From Antedon mediterranea (taxonomy: Eukaryota > Echinodermata > Crinoidea > Comatulida > Antedonidae), in contig NC_092672.1 of the NCBI RefSeq assembly GCF_964355755.1, positions 12,398,501-12,462,500 on the forward strand: a stretch of 64,000 nucleotides of DNA. The letters are read 5' to 3'. Each line of letters begins with the position of its first letter. The stretch's first letter is position 1. The notes beneath the pieces are model-generated. The model was not told where the DNA came from, ran no database searches, and saw only the letters and a list, made by a program, of their open reading frames with translations. Shown piece by piece: positions 15,101-30,100 of this stretch. The position numbers and the translations under genes are program-made.

Positions 15101-18100
15101 AAGTGTATAGTAGTATGCTAATAGTACTATTATTAGATTAGGTAGTTGGGAGTAGTTTGGAGAGATACATCTATCTATAAAAGAGTACTGTATATATGGA
15201 ACTATCTGTGTTAGCCGCCTTTGTATTTTTTGATATAATACCAATAGGTACTATGTATTGGGAAACAATTCAACAGTTATGAATAAAAAAAGTCCTATGT
15301 ACTCTGTATGTTGGAGGAAATAAGCATAATAGCAAATAAAGCCTTGACCACAGGGTGTAAGTCACTACTTTGAATCAGTAGTATGACTTCTTAAGAAGTA
15401 ATTTAAAAATTATCATTGTATGATCAAAAAGAAATATTATAATATCTAACTTTCTCCTTTATATAAATATATTATTTTATCCAAGGGGTTGCAAACACAA
15501 GTGTTCACATGTCTTGTTAAGTATTGCACCTTTGTCCTGTCTTTATGTTTTCTGTAATGTCACTGCACTAACGGGTGACCGGTAAATGAGCTTCGCTCTT
15601 ACGGTTATCCATCCATATAAGTTGTTCATCTCTTATGTTCAGAAATTGAAATGGTAAATAAACTGAAACTGAAACTGTGCTTATGTGGTACAGGTTGACG
15701 AGCCAGGAATGATGGTAGTGCCAGTGTACCGTGTAGTTTAGCCTCAAGGCAATACCATGTAGCTGGAGTAGCTTGGACAAATACAGTAGAGATTTATGAG
15801 ACTTGGTGTGTGATGATTCAGTATGATACATTTGTGCTGTGAAAGACAAAATTGTAGAATTCGGAAGAAAATATTGTAAAATATAACAAGGAAATTATAC
15901 TATAGTATAATTAAGGGGTAACCATATAATACATAATTAATAGTAATAAAGGCAATGGCAATTTCTTATATTATGTATACATTACAATATTACAAATAAA
16001 TTCATATATTATTTTATTATGATAAGGAAATCTGTTTTAGAATGAGAAAAAGCCATCCCAACCCAGATTTGAACCCAGCTATCAATAAAGCTATAAAACA
16101 CAATAGACCATATTGTAGCCGGACTGGGTAGCGTAGACTTACTTGAGGCCTAGGCATAGTACGATTAGCTAGAAGGATACAGGTCAACCCGTACCCATGC
16201 CATGCCAACACGCTCGTACCCAAATTTTGGTTTACATATATCCAAAATGTTGGCTTACTCGTACCCATCATGGGCTGCCTAGTAGTAGTAGTAGTAGTAG
16301 TAGTAGTAGCCTAGCCTAAGGCAGCAGGCCCGGCCCTAGCCTACTACAACTTAAGTCTAGGCCTAGCCTAGTACTAGTAGGCCTCTAGGCCTAGCCTAGG
16401 CCCTAGTAGTTAACATCATACATACGCCCTAGAGCCTAGTAGTAGCTACCTACTACTCACTAGCTAGGCCTAGGTAGTAGCAGTAGTAGTTATTGTAGTA
16501 GTATTATTGTATTGTAGTATTAGTTGTAGCTGTCCGGTGATCCTTGGTCACTTGTCTAGATCCCCTAGTAGGCCTAAGCTATAGGCCTAGTACGTAGTTA
16601 TTCTTCAGCAGTCACACAATTCAGATTCTGCCGGCCGCTGATTGCTAGTGAACAGGGGGAGGGAGAGAAAGAGTTAGAAGAACTGAAATAAGCCGTGACG
16701 TATAATAAACATCATACAAAATAATAATATAACTAACGAATCCGTATAATATAATAATGTTGTATGTTATAAAGTAAAGTAAATGCGTTTAATATAATAC
16801 AATTATATTATAATATAATGTATTTTATTAATAATATAATATTAAATGTTCATAATATAATGCTAAAACCAAATAATATAATACAAAAAGTCAATAATTT
16901 GTTACATTTTTCACATAATATATTAGAAATAGATATAATATAATGCTAAAACCAAGTAATATAATGCAAAACGTATAATTTATTACAATACAATATATAA
17001 TATAATAAAAAAATGATATAATAATATAATATTTTGAATACTTCAGACAGCTGAGGCTTGCCATAAATTTACATTGTTTGTTGCTGTAATTGATGCTCCG
17101 TGAGCTATGAGACTGTTCACTATCTCTACATTACCACTGCCAACCATAACGTGTCTATGTAGCGGTGTGTTTCCATCCTGGAAAGAAGGAAGGTAGATTA
17201 AACTTGAGACATTTTTTTTAAGAATACAAGTATTATTATAATTATTACTTTTTTTTCTATATTTCATTTTGTAGTTCATTGAGAGAGACTGTAAATTATA
17301 TAGAAAGACCTGGTATTAAGAAAATAATACAACTTGCTGATCTTAATTATTATAATACAGAGGGTTAGCAATGAACACATTATAAAAATATTAATTGAAC
17401 GTCTTTTTCGATCTCTAAAACGCTACAGCTACACGATTTTTAATATATGTGACCCGATCTGGCAAAACCCTACTTTTGTCGGAAATATTCATTTTGTATT
17501 TTTTTATATATTTGGATTATTTGAATCATAAGCTTTGTAGTGGTGTTTATTTCATAAAAATTGAGTAAATATTTAAAAAGTTATTACATTTTAAAAACTT
17601 ACAAATCATTCAATTAGTTTACGAGAAAATCGCGTTTGAAGTTTGCAATGAAATTCTTTTTGATACGCGCTGAAAACTCAATTCGTAGCAACGCGGTATT
17701 TTGGTCTAAGGCACAATGACGTCATACCAGGAAGTGTGTGCGATATAATAGCAGCGTGCACATCATAGTCAATTTGACTGATTTCAGACGCCGTTTTAAC
17801 CTATTTAGTCACTCGAATTAACTATTTTGCACTATTGAAAAGCAGCATTATAACGTCAAGCTTATTTTAACTGGTTTCGGAGGTGTTTACGATATCAACA
17901 GCGAAAAACCAAGCAGGCCTAGGCCTAGCTAGGCCTTTTCAGATTTTCGCCGTCATCGCCTGTACTGTATTAAGACCTACTGATGGGTGTTTATCAGGTC
18001 GTGTATGGCAGCGGTGCATCGACATTGGGGCTGGAGTTAGTAGTAAACTAGCCTAGACAAGCTTGGCGCCTTGCAGAGTCACAGCTTGCTAGCTACTAAC

Positions 18101-21100
18101 ATTGTATTGACGATTTAATACATTTTAATTTTTTTTATAACGTGGAAGATTCGCTGTAATGTTTGGACTTGAATCCAATGAGTTTAAAAAACATTTAAGA
18201 TGAAAGGACTGGACAATAAATTAACGCCGTGGCTAAAGATACGGTACCGTATTCTAACTTCTGTTTACTAAAGGTACGGTAAAATTGCATTACGTCATAA
18301 CCAGCCAATGGGGTGCTGGTACGTGTGTGACGTCATCGTATAAGGACTTTGTGGATTTTTTTCATATCGCGAAAACAGTGATCAACCGCATTTTCTTGAT
18401 GCTTTATTTATCGCTATTATCGCCGTCGTGTGTGACAAAAACTAAATGTAGCCTACGTCTGTTATTATTATTGAAAAGCCAAAACATGTTGATTTTAATT
18501 CTAGAATACAGAAAACCGTTTCAAAAGAGGCCTAGGCCTACTTACTACGTACTATAACCTCATTATATGAGTTTAATTGTTTGTGTAGAGGGAAAGCGAT
18601 GTCAGGCTGGGGCCAGCTACATGTGTGCGCTGATTTCTGTGACTCGTCAGCCCTGGGGCTACTGTCTAAATCATAGTATTTGAAGACCCCTTTATTGTCC
18701 GCATTTGCTTGTTGTTTATGGTCACCATTGTAAACAAAGTTTAATAAAAAATATAGGCCTAAATATATAGGCCATTTGGAATAAAAATAAAACCCTCATC
18801 TGCAGCGCACACACATCCACGCAGCCTGGCGCCGCCGATAGGAATTCTACATATATAATATAATAGTAATACAAATACAACAGACGCGATATGAAAAAAA
18901 ATCCCAAGTCCTTATACGATGACGTCACACGTACCAGCACCCCATTGGCTGATTATGACGTAATGCAATGTTACCGTACCTTTAGTAAACAGAAGTTAGA
19001 ATACGGTACCGTATCTTTAGCCACGGCGATAAATTAAATAAATAATTAAAAGCCGATTGGATATATAAAATGTATAAAGAAAACTATTTATTGACAATAA
19101 AGCTAGGCCCAGTAGTAGTAGTAGTAGGCCTACAAAACCATAATAAAATTAAGGCCTAGCCCAAAGAAATATAGAAAATACAATTGAATTTATGACATGA
19201 ATTGTCTATTTCAATATGGTATAAACAAATACAGGCTACAGCTATTACAGAACACGCCGAACCCTTTACTTTGAATATTAAAATCGTTTTTATTCCAATT
19301 TAGGACATGCTGTGTGTAAAATGAAAATAACCTCACAAAAATGTAAACAGCTTTTTATTTCCGCGCGTAGAGCGTATAACATCTAGCGCGTTGACCAATA
19401 ACGTTTGTTATTGCGATGATGCGCCATAGCAACACACGCAGTTCGCTGTTCCAGAAACTTCGAAGAACCGAATTTTCTGAAATTATGTCATAGTAAATCA
19501 AAGTTTTCATTGGTTCCTTCTTTAAACTCCGACCTAATACTTCCATATTTGGAATGTCAAATGGATGAGCTTTATTTTGATGTGTGACCTTTCAACATTG
19601 TGCAGCGAACTGGCGATCAAAATGTCGTCAAACTCGGCAACTTTCAACTGAATTTACGCAAAATTTTAGCGTAGATCGTGAATAAATTGTTAGGCTTGAG
19701 GAAAATACATGTTTTTAAAACTCTCTTTTTTCATAATTTTAATTAAATTTTGGGAGTTTAAATCAGGTAGACGTATTCTTAAATAGTGAAACATTTCGAA
19801 AATGCAAAAACATGAAATCTGCCAGGGTAGTCGATTTGGACTTATTCTGACTGATTACGTGAATTTTGAATTGCCGACAAAGAGAGGGTTTTGCGGGGTG
19901 TCACGAAAGCTCAGACCACGACAGCTCAGACCCCCTAAGACCTAAGATCACGAAAGCTAAGACCCAACACCTAAGATTACAAATACTAAGATATACTACA
20001 GCTTAAAAACAATACTTGTTTATCCATACATAATTTTAAACACAGTAGGTTTCATTTATTACCATAAATATAATTTAATACTACCGCAAAACATAGATAA
20101 ACTCACATTATTTTCGCCCGTTGAGTAAATGTATATTTTTTCTTTACAACAAACAAACTTGACGGGTTGTTTGTTGGTATATATTTACTCCAATGTGTTG
20201 GTTCAGAGGATGTTTTTCTTACGCACCTGCCTTTCTTGTATTTTGACTCCAAATTTGTTGACTAACTTTATCCTGAACACCACACTTTAAAATTAGGACT
20301 TATAAGTACTTTCAGAAGGAGAAACACATAATAACAAATAAATAAATCCTTTAAATTGATGATTTTACAGATGTGTTTCTTTGTATTCTGTAATGACAAT
20401 GTAACTCCTCAAGCTCCCCATGCTCAATGTTTTTGTTTCTATGGAGCGCCAAAAGAGCAACAATAATAGTACAAGTATAAAAACAGAAAGAAAACGAAAC
20501 AAAAAAACTTATCATGATTTTTAAATTAAAATTTATTTGCCAGTATTTATTTCTTCGTACTTGCATGATTATACTATTATCATTACAATTTTAATTTTAC
20601 ATTGTTCCATCCACACTGTAGATGGACTCCACAGAGTTTTCAGCCCTCTATATAATTTTTGCTCTTTTGACGTTCCATAGAAACAAAAACATTGAACATG
20701 GCCCATGGGCCTACTGTACTGTAGGCTAGTCATTTTGTGTGCGAGAAAAACGTCTGTAAAATCATCAATTTAAAAATGTATTTGTTACTTTTTATGAGAT
20801 TCTTTTTCATGAAAGTGCCAATTCTAAGGTGTGGTATTCAGAATAAATGTTAGGAGTTAAAATACAAGGCAGGTGCGAAAGATAAATATTTGTAATCTTA
20901 GGTGTTGGGTCTTAGCTTTCGTGATCTTAGGTCTTAGGGGGTCTGAGCTTTCGTGGTCTGAGCTTTCGTGACACCCGGGTTTTGCGAGATCGGGTCACAT
21001 ATTTTAAATTGTATTTTTGCTTTGATAATAACTATACATTTTTACAATGAAAAACACAATAAACGAATCTAGGGTTTGCTTATAACGGGAGAGATAATGT

Positions 21101-24100
21101 AAATTAACTTGTACGTAAATGCTTTTTAAATCATTGTATAAGAGTACTTTACATTGCTTGTTGCTGTGATTGATGCTCCGTGGGCTATGAGACTGTTCAC
21201 TATCTCTACATTACCACCGCCATACACAACATGTTTATGTAGCGGTGTGTTTCCATGCTGGAAAGAAGTCACACAAGTCACATCACAAATCAGTTTATTT
21301 GATCCAAAAGAAAAAAAAAAATACAAAGCAAAAAATATACAAAAGGACCAGGGAGACGTCCATTAAGGCCAAAAGCCGCATGCATGGAAGCCACCCGAAC
21401 AGTTTAAATAATATCTAATTTTCATGTATATAATATAATTTAAAAATTAACAAATCATAACATTAACAACATCATATCAGAACAGCTACAACCCATCTCT
21501 ATTACAAATATAACAATTTTGGATATAACATACATCATCATATTCTGAAATAAAATTCTTTTTTAAATATGTAGAAAAACCTTTCAAAGAATGTGTATTT
21601 ACCTTTTCAGTAATCAAATTTACAGTATTGTTAATTAATAAAGGTAGGCTATACCTAATACACCTCTTTGCAAACTCATGATTGACCCTCACAACATGAA
21701 AGTTGTCTTTAATACGTGTGTTATACAAATGTAAAGCTGAATTTAGTTCTAAAGAAAACCTTTGAAAATAATCAGGTAACATATTATTTGAATATTTATA
21801 GTAAAATTTTAATTGGCATAGTAGTTTATGAATATCACATACATTTAGAAATCTGAATTTTTTTTAATGAGGTTCTGAATGGGCATTGTATTTACTTTGA
21901 GTAATAATACGTAAAGCTTTTTTCTGCAATATTGTTACTCTTTTACAAACATAACCCCAAAGCAGTATACCATAATTTATGTGTGAAACAACTAAAGAGT
22001 TATATAAAATATTCATAACATTTGCTGGGATAAAGCGCTTGAGTTTATTAAAAATGCCAATAGTTTTGGAAATCTTATTTGAAATATAATCACCATGGCT
22101 ATTCCATTTTTATGGCAAGCCTCAGCTGTCTGAAGTATTCAAAATATTATATTATTATATAATTTTTTATTATATTATATATTGTATTGTAATGAATTTT
22201 ACGTTTTGCGTTATATTACTTGGTTTTAGCATTATATTATATCTATTTCTAATATATTATGTGAAAAATGTAACAAATTATTGACTTTTTGTGTTATATT
22301 ATTCGGTTTTGGCATTATATTATGAACATTTACTATTATATTAATAATAAAATACCTTATATTATAATATAATTGTATTATATTAAACGCATTTACTTTA
22401 CTTTATAACATACAACATTATTATATTATACGCATTCGTTAGTTATATTATTATTTTATATGATGTTTATTATACGTCACGGCTTATTTCAGTTCTTCTA
22501 ACTCTTTCTCTCCCTCCCCCTGTTCACTAGCAATCAGCGGCAGAATCTGAATTGTGTGACTGTCGAAGAATAACTATTATCTTTACTACGTACTAGGCCT
22601 AGCCTAGGGCCTAGACCTACCAGGGGATCTAGCCTAGACGTAGCTAGTTAGACAAGTGACCAAGGACCACCGGACAGCTACAACTAATACTACAATACAA
22701 TAATACTACTACAAACAATAACTACTACTGCTACTACCTAGGCCTAGCTAGTAGAGTAGGTAGCTACGGATCCGGTAGCTACTACTAGGCTCGTAGGGCG
22801 TATGTATGATATTAACTACTAGTACTAGGCCTAGGCTAGGCCTACTAGTACTAGGCTAGGCCTAGACTTAAGTTGTAGTAGGCTAGAGCCGGGCCTGCTG
22901 CCTTAGGCTAGGCTACTACTACTACTAATACTAGGCAGCCAGCCCATGATGGGTACGAGTAAGCCAAAATTTTGGATATAAGTAAACCAAAATTTGGGTA
23001 CGAGCGAGTTGGCATTGGTACGGGTTGACCTGTATCATTCTAGCTAATCGTACTAGGCCTCAAGTAAGTCTACGCTACCCAGTCCGGCTACAATATGGTC
23101 TATTTTGTTTTATAGCTTTATTGATAGCTGGGTTCAAATCTGGGTTAGGACGGCTTTTTCTCATTCTAAAACAGATTTCCTTATCATAATAAAATATTAT
23201 ATGAATTTATTTGTAATATTGTAATGTATACATAATATAAGTAGGCCCTAATTGACATTGCATTTATTATTATTAATTATATATTATACGGTTACCCCTT
23301 AATTATACTATAGTATAATTTCCTTGTTATATTTTACAATATTTTCTTCATAATTCTACAATTTTGTCTTTCACAGCACAAATTTATCATACTGAATCAT
23401 CACACACCAAGTCTCATAAATCTCTACTGTATTTGTCCAAGCTACTCCAGCTACATGGTATTGCCTTGAGGCTAAACTACACGGTATACTGGCACTACCA
23501 TCATTCCTGGCTCGTCAACCTGGACCACATAAGCGCAGTTTCAGTTTCAGTTTATTTACCATTTCAATTTATGAACATAAGAGATGAACAACTTATATGG
23601 ATGGATAACCGTAAGAGCGAAGCTCGTTTACCGGTCACCCGTTAGTGCAGTGGCTTTACAGACAACATAAAGACAGGACAAAGGTGCAATACATAACAAG
23701 ACATGTGAACACTTGTGTTTGCAACCCCTTGGATAAAATTAGAAAGTTAGATATTATAATTTTCTTTTCTTTTTGATCATACAATGATAATTTTTAAATT
23801 ACTTCTTCTTTTTTTTCTCTTTTGTGGCGCAAACACCACTTTTATTCACATTCATATTATCTCATATTACATAAGATCGTATTATTTAACTTGTAAATGT
23901 CGTTACAGTTCATAAGTAACATTTTTACATATATGAATTCTGTATTACTCCTTTTTTCATTAATTTTCTTATATTTTGTTATACACTTGACAGGATCATC
24001 ATTATCATCTATCCCGTTTTAAAATAGTTCACACATTTTCATTTGTTTGTTTTCATTTTACAACCCGGATTATACAATATATTTATATACATGATAAAAA

Positions 24101-27100
24101 AAAACAATAATTGCTCAGTACCACCAGTAACCCGTATCACTGTAATTCCTTTTCGGTTAATCGTATCAAATTAGAAATTATATTATCATAATCTTATTTC
24201 TTAAAGCTACCCATTTTTCTATACTTGTTTCTTTATTGTTATATGTTTCACATTCAATGTTATATAACATATTGCTTTTAAATGAATTCCATAAAGATTT
24301 ACCCACTGGCTTATTTAGTGCAGATATCATTTTTATTCTATAAATAGTAAATGCTGCAAAAGTGTAAATATAATCTATTAGCTTATCTCCCGTTCCTAGT
24401 ATTAATTGTTTAAATGATATATTATTGTGATTTAAACTTACAAAGATACTAAGCATTTTCCTCCAATATTTCTGAATAAATCTACAACTAAAAAACAAAT
24501 GATTTTCATTTTCAATTTCTCCACATTTGTCACACGTTTGTGTTTCCTTAACTTTCCACTGATACAGCCGTTTGCTGGTAGGCAGTATTCTATGTAACAT
24601 CTTATAATTGAATTGTGCTAGTTTCTTATCTTTCATTTTACATACTTTCCGTAACCAAGAAGTTTTCCAATCAATGTTGTTATCATTGAAGTACTCTTCC
24701 CATTTTAGTTGTGACATTGGAATAATGAAATATTCTTTCACAAACCATGAGTATATTAGTTTGGTAGTATTAATCTCATACTTAGTCCCAACTACTTCAT
24801 CATTATCATCACAATTGAAAATATCTACCTCCTTAATAATACGTTTCCATTGAATTGGTATTGCCTTAATAATGCACAAATACTCATTTAACCAGTTTGT
24901 TTTACATTGTAGTTTCACCAGTATTTCGTTTGATGTTAAAAAAGTGTTCTTATTAACAATGTCTTTAATACTGATAATGCCACTGTCAATCCAATGCTTG
25001 TAGAAAAGCGTTTTTTTTTAGAGATTCTGTTATAATTTATGTAGACTTTTATCATATTTTTGTAAAACAGTGGAATTTTATCAGAATTAACATCAATAAT
25101 GTTATAACATGACATATTAAGTAAAACATTAACATCACATATTTTTTTAATATAATACATTGGAATATTTTTCCATTTAGCACCATCATCATTCATAATT
25201 CTTTTTAACCAGCCACACATGAGTGCGTTAACATGAAGAGTAAAATCAGGCATTTTAATGCCTCCCATCTCAACATCACCAATTAGAGTTTTTCTTTTTA
25301 TCTTTTCCCTTTTATTGTTCCAAATAAAATTATATATTAGATTTGTAACTTGTGTATATACATATTTTGGAACATCAGTGATATTTGCAGCATATGTTAA
25401 TTTAGATAGTGCAAGACTTTTCAGGATTATTATTCTACCAAAAATTGAGAGATTTCTAGCATTCCATTGTTTTAAAGTCTTTTCTAGCTCTATTAATTTA
25501 ACATCCCAGTTTTTTCTGGTACATTCTTCTGTATTACACCCTACATATATGCCTAAAATTTTGATCGGGTGTTTTACCCAATTTAATTCTAAAGGTCTAT
25601 CTATTCTGTTCTTCCATTTACCAATCCAAAAAGCATTGGTTTTTTTTTATTTAGTGTCATTCCAGATACTTCACAAAAACGTTCAATTACACTGACTGCT
25701 GACTTAATACTTTTGTCATTACCAACATACAAAACAGTATCATCGGCTAATTGGCTTATTCTAGCTTCTATGTTATTTTCATTATTTGGAAGTTTAATAC
25801 CCTTATAGTCATCTTTGTTTCTTATTCTAGATGCCATTACTTCAACCACTAAAATGAATAAATGAACAGATAGAGGACAACCTTGTCTAATACCTCTTTC
25901 CATTTTAAAATTGTTTGAAACCCAACCATTGTTAACTGTGACACATTCAACGTTATTGTATAATACTTTTACCCAGTTACAAAAGAACATTCCAAAGTTA
26001 AACTTTTCTAGAACATTGAACATAAAATCTCTACTAATAGAGTCAAAAGCCTTCTTAAAATCTACGGTAATTATTGCCCCTTCGATATCATTACACTTAC
26101 ACTTAAATTACTTCTTAAGAAGTAATACTACTGATTCAAAATACTGTAGTGACTTACACCCTTTGGTCAAGGCTTTATTTGCTCTTATGCTTATTTCCTC
26201 CAACATACAGAGTACATAGGACTTTTTTTATTCATAACTGTTGAATTGTTTCCCAATACATAGTACCTATTGGTATTATATCTAAAAATACAAAGGCGGC
26301 TAACACAGATAGTTCCATATATACAGTACTCTTTTATAAATAGATGTATCTCTCCAAACTACTCCCAACTACCTAATCTAATTATTACAGTCATTAAAGT
26401 ACATTATTACAGAGATTTTTTTTTTTTTTGCAGAATTCAAAGTTATGTGTATAGAAAGCAGTACTCGTATTAAAAACTAAGCAGGTTCCAGGTCTTGAAC
26501 GCAAACTGGCAGGATATTTTTTATTGTTGAAATGAATTGAATCCTAACTTAATTTTCTACGAACTGGAGACGAAGACATATTATGACCCTTTTATTTAGA
26601 TTCATTTGAATAGACCTCCATGTAAAGTCATTAAAGGCTACATGATTGTTTTATATTTTAATATGTGATAGTAGAAAATCATTGTGTATTATTTATAATG
26701 CTGGTAATGAGTTTAAATTTAATTATATTGACTATTTTTGATAATCATCATGTCCTTATAAATTCATTTATATTTCTTTTGTGTAATATAGTTCATATAT
26801 TATGTATTAATTAAATTGGTAAGGCCCTATACTGTTATTATTTAAGGAAAGTTTATATACACTATTATGTAAATGCCTACCAATATTAGTATTATTTGTT
26901 TATGTAAATATTTTGTCTAATTGTCTTGATTTTTTGTATAGGCCAATGGCATCAATGTTTTTCTCAACGCAAATTAGCCTAATAATGCCATATTTAGACA
27001 CATGATTCATTGATTTCTGATATTCTGTACTTGTGTATGCATTACTAAAAGAGTAGTTAATATATTTTATAATGTATGTATAAACAAATATTCATATTTT

Positions 27101-30100
27101 TAAATTTAAAAATTATTACAATACCTATCTACCTTTCTGATATTGTTACTATTATATAATATTTTTTGAGGCAGCAATAAAAAAAAAATTAAAACAGTTA
27201 ATTTGACTTATACTGTACTATGTTAGTTCAGGAGATGAAGTGTGTGTGGGCAGAAACTAGTGTGTTGGAAGTTGGTGGTGTGAGGTGTTCTAAATTAGAT
27301 GTTTTCTGAAGAAAAGAAGTAAGCGGATACGCTTTCAAACAACTCCAAGAAGATTCACACAAAAATAATTACTTTCCAATAAAATAGTGTATATTACAGT
27401 ACATTGAATAAACTCGAGCGGAAAAATAACGCACATAAAAAAACATTCATTTTCTTGTCGAAAAGTGCCCTCTCTAGTTTTCTATTAATTTATTAATAAT
27501 AATTATTAATTAATGAGTAATATGAACATATTTTTAACATTTAATGCTGGAAGCTTGTTCTACTCCTAACAAAGTTTCATACCTCCAAATTTCATCAACG
27601 TATTCAAAGCACTTCAATATTAAATATCACATTTAACATAAAAAAAATCGGGTCTTGGATAGAATTTTGCTTAAAAACATATACAAAAAAACATCGATAA
27701 AAATACTTTTCGTATTAAAAAACATTTGAAACTTGGTATAAATGTTCACTATAGGTTGCCCTATTCACAGAAACAAAATTGCATTCATGAACGTTTTTTG
27801 TTGGTTGTTTTATCAAAATAGTTATTAGCTTGAAATAAATGAGTTCGAATTGTATGGTCTTTCATAAGTGTACATTTTGTAAAAACGTAGATTAAAAAAA
27901 TCAGTGATATGGCTTGATAGTTATTTTTTTTTTTGCAATATGGATAGAGCAACCTATATTGAACATTTATACCAAGTATAAAATGTTTTTGAATACGAAA
28001 AGTATTTTTTATCGATGTTTTTTGTATATGTTTTTAAGCAAAATTCCAACAAAACCTGAATTTGTAATGTTAAAATGTGATATTTATTGAAATGCTTTGA
28101 ATACGTTGATGAAATTTGGAGGTATGAAACTTTGTTTGGAGTAGAACCAGCTTCCAGCATTAAATGTTAAAAATATGTTCATATTACTCATTAATTAATA
28201 ATAATTATTAATAAATTAATAGAAAACTAGAGAGGGCACTTTTCGAAAAGAAAATGAATATTTTTTTATATGCGTTATTATTCCGCTCGAGTTTATTCAA
28301 TGTACTGTAATATACACTGTTATACTATTTTATTGGAAAGTAATTATTTTTGTGTGAATCTTCTTGAAGTTGTTTGAAAGCGTATCCTTTTACTTCTTTT
28401 CTTCAGAAAACATCTAATTTAGGTCTTAAGGTGACAAATATACACCTCACACCAGATTCTGCCCACACACACTTCATCTCCTGAACTAACATAGTACAGT
28501 ATACAGCTCCTGGTCACAAGAAGAACTGCAAACCATTGTGAACATCTTGAACAAAGTTTGTCTGGAATTTGGTCTAAGAATTAGTGCCCCCAAAACAGAA
28601 ACCATTATATGGAACTGGAAAGAGGAAGTTGAAGAATACCCAAGATGCATCATACAAATTGGCGGCGTACACATTAACAACGTAACACACTTTAGATACC
28701 TTGGTGTATGGGCTACCTACAATGATGTTCATATTGGAGATCAAGAAGTAAAATACAGAATCAATTCAGCCAAAGGAGCATTTGCAGAGAATAGGGCATT
28801 GCTTACCAACAGAACGATCCACCTACAAACAAGAATGATGTTTCTTAATGGTCTAGTTAGGAGTAGACTCACCTATGGTTGCCATGCTTGGAGGGCAACA
28901 GGAAGTGAAATGTCCAAACTTAGCACAACATACAAAACCTTCCTAAGAAGAATGCTAGTGAATGGCTTTCAAAGAGTCTGCCCACAAAACCATGTAGACA
29001 TATCCTCAGATGAAGAAACAGATGAAAACTATATAGACTGGCGTTACGTAATTGATAATGACGATCTCTACAAAATTACTGGCTGTCAACCGCTAGAAGA
29101 ATATGTCTACAAGCAACAATTCAACTGGATCGGACATGTAATTAGAAAAGAAAATGAAGATCCTACAAAAAATCTTACTTTTCACACAACACAAAGTAAA
29201 CGAAGAGGTCGGAAGATACCATCAGTACTTGATAGAGTTGTACAACAAAGTCAACTTACTAGATGCAACTTCATTAGAGCCTGCTTCAACAGAAATTTAT
29301 AATTCCCAGCAATGTTTTAACTGTATATATGAACTGTTTTATAAGTTGTTTTGTGACTGTGTAATTTGGTAGTGGTCACTCTCATACTGTAGGCCTACAT
29401 TTAAAAGTAACACATCCAAATGCCAACTTCAAATCAATGGCTACCAGATGTCTCTGTGAGACGGTTATTTGAACCAGTACCAGTACCAGTACCAGTATAA
29501 GTCAAAATAATTGTTTTAAATTTTTTTTTATTGAAAACAATCTGCCTCAAAAAATATTATACAATAGTAACAATATCAGAAAGGTAGGTATTGTAATAAT
29601 GTTTAAATTTAAAAATGTGAAAAAAAACTGAATGTTTATACATACATTACAACTGAAATATATTAACTACTAAGTTATTTTAGTAATGCATACACAAGTA
29701 CAGAATATCAGAAATTAATGAATCATGTGTCTAAATGTGGCATTATTAGGCTAATTTGCTTTGAGAAAAACATTGATGCCATTGGCCTATACAAATAATC
29801 AAGGCAATTAGACAAAATATTTATATAAACAATTATACTAATATTGGTAGGCATAAAAGTGTATATAAACTTTCCTTAAATAATAACAGTATAGGGCCTT
29901 ACCAATTTATTTAATACATAATATATGAACTATATTACACAAAAGAAATATAAATGAATTTATATGGACATAATGATTATCAAAACTAGTCAATATAATT
30001 AAATTTTAAACTCATTACCAGCATTATAAATACAATTTTAAAAAGATGAGAATGAAAGTGAATATCAGATTCTTAGTCCTCATTATACACAATTTTCTAC

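Larger units (their letters stand above)
9953..17065. mobile_element. Giant palindromic TIR element, copy 1 (7.1 kb)
   Basis: It is flanked by a 6-bp target duplication AATTTA (9947-9952 and 17066-17071). The ends are perfect inverted repeats starting TATGGCAAGCCTCAGCTGTC. The whole element is one inverted repeat: arm 9953 to about 13365, a spacer of about 165 bp, arm about 13530-17065. Arms carry AT-rich TATATTA blocks, a TAGGCCTA-rich tract and a conserved 93-codon ORF. No transposase is recognised, so it is presumably mobilised in trans. The 6-bp duplication limits the candidate superfamilies (IS3EU, Dada and Polinton are known to make about 6 bp), but I cannot choose. Confidence 0.85.
17458..20999. 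mobile_element. TIR element beginning TGTGACCCGATC, TA-flanked
   Basis: The left end is TGTGACCCGATCTGGCAAAA and the right end is the inverted complement ending GATCGGGTCACA. The TIRs are about 45 bp and imperfect, sharing the AAAACCCT and TTTGTCGG blocks. The empty site can be read from sister introns (AATATATTTT), giving a TA target duplication (17456-17457, 21000-21001). Without two nested elements the core is about 1.65 kb and has no recognisable transposase. TA duplication suits a Tc1/mariner-like origin, but other superfamilies are possible. Confidence 0.72.

Noticed and set aside
9953-17065. Polinton/Maverick identity based on the 6-bp duplication
   Set aside because: No polymerase B, integrase, protease or capsid gene, too short, and the ends do not match the usual AG start.
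25258-25695. 145-codon plus-strand ORF
   Set aside because: Antisense of the L1-like LINE; the minus strand carries the RT motifs.
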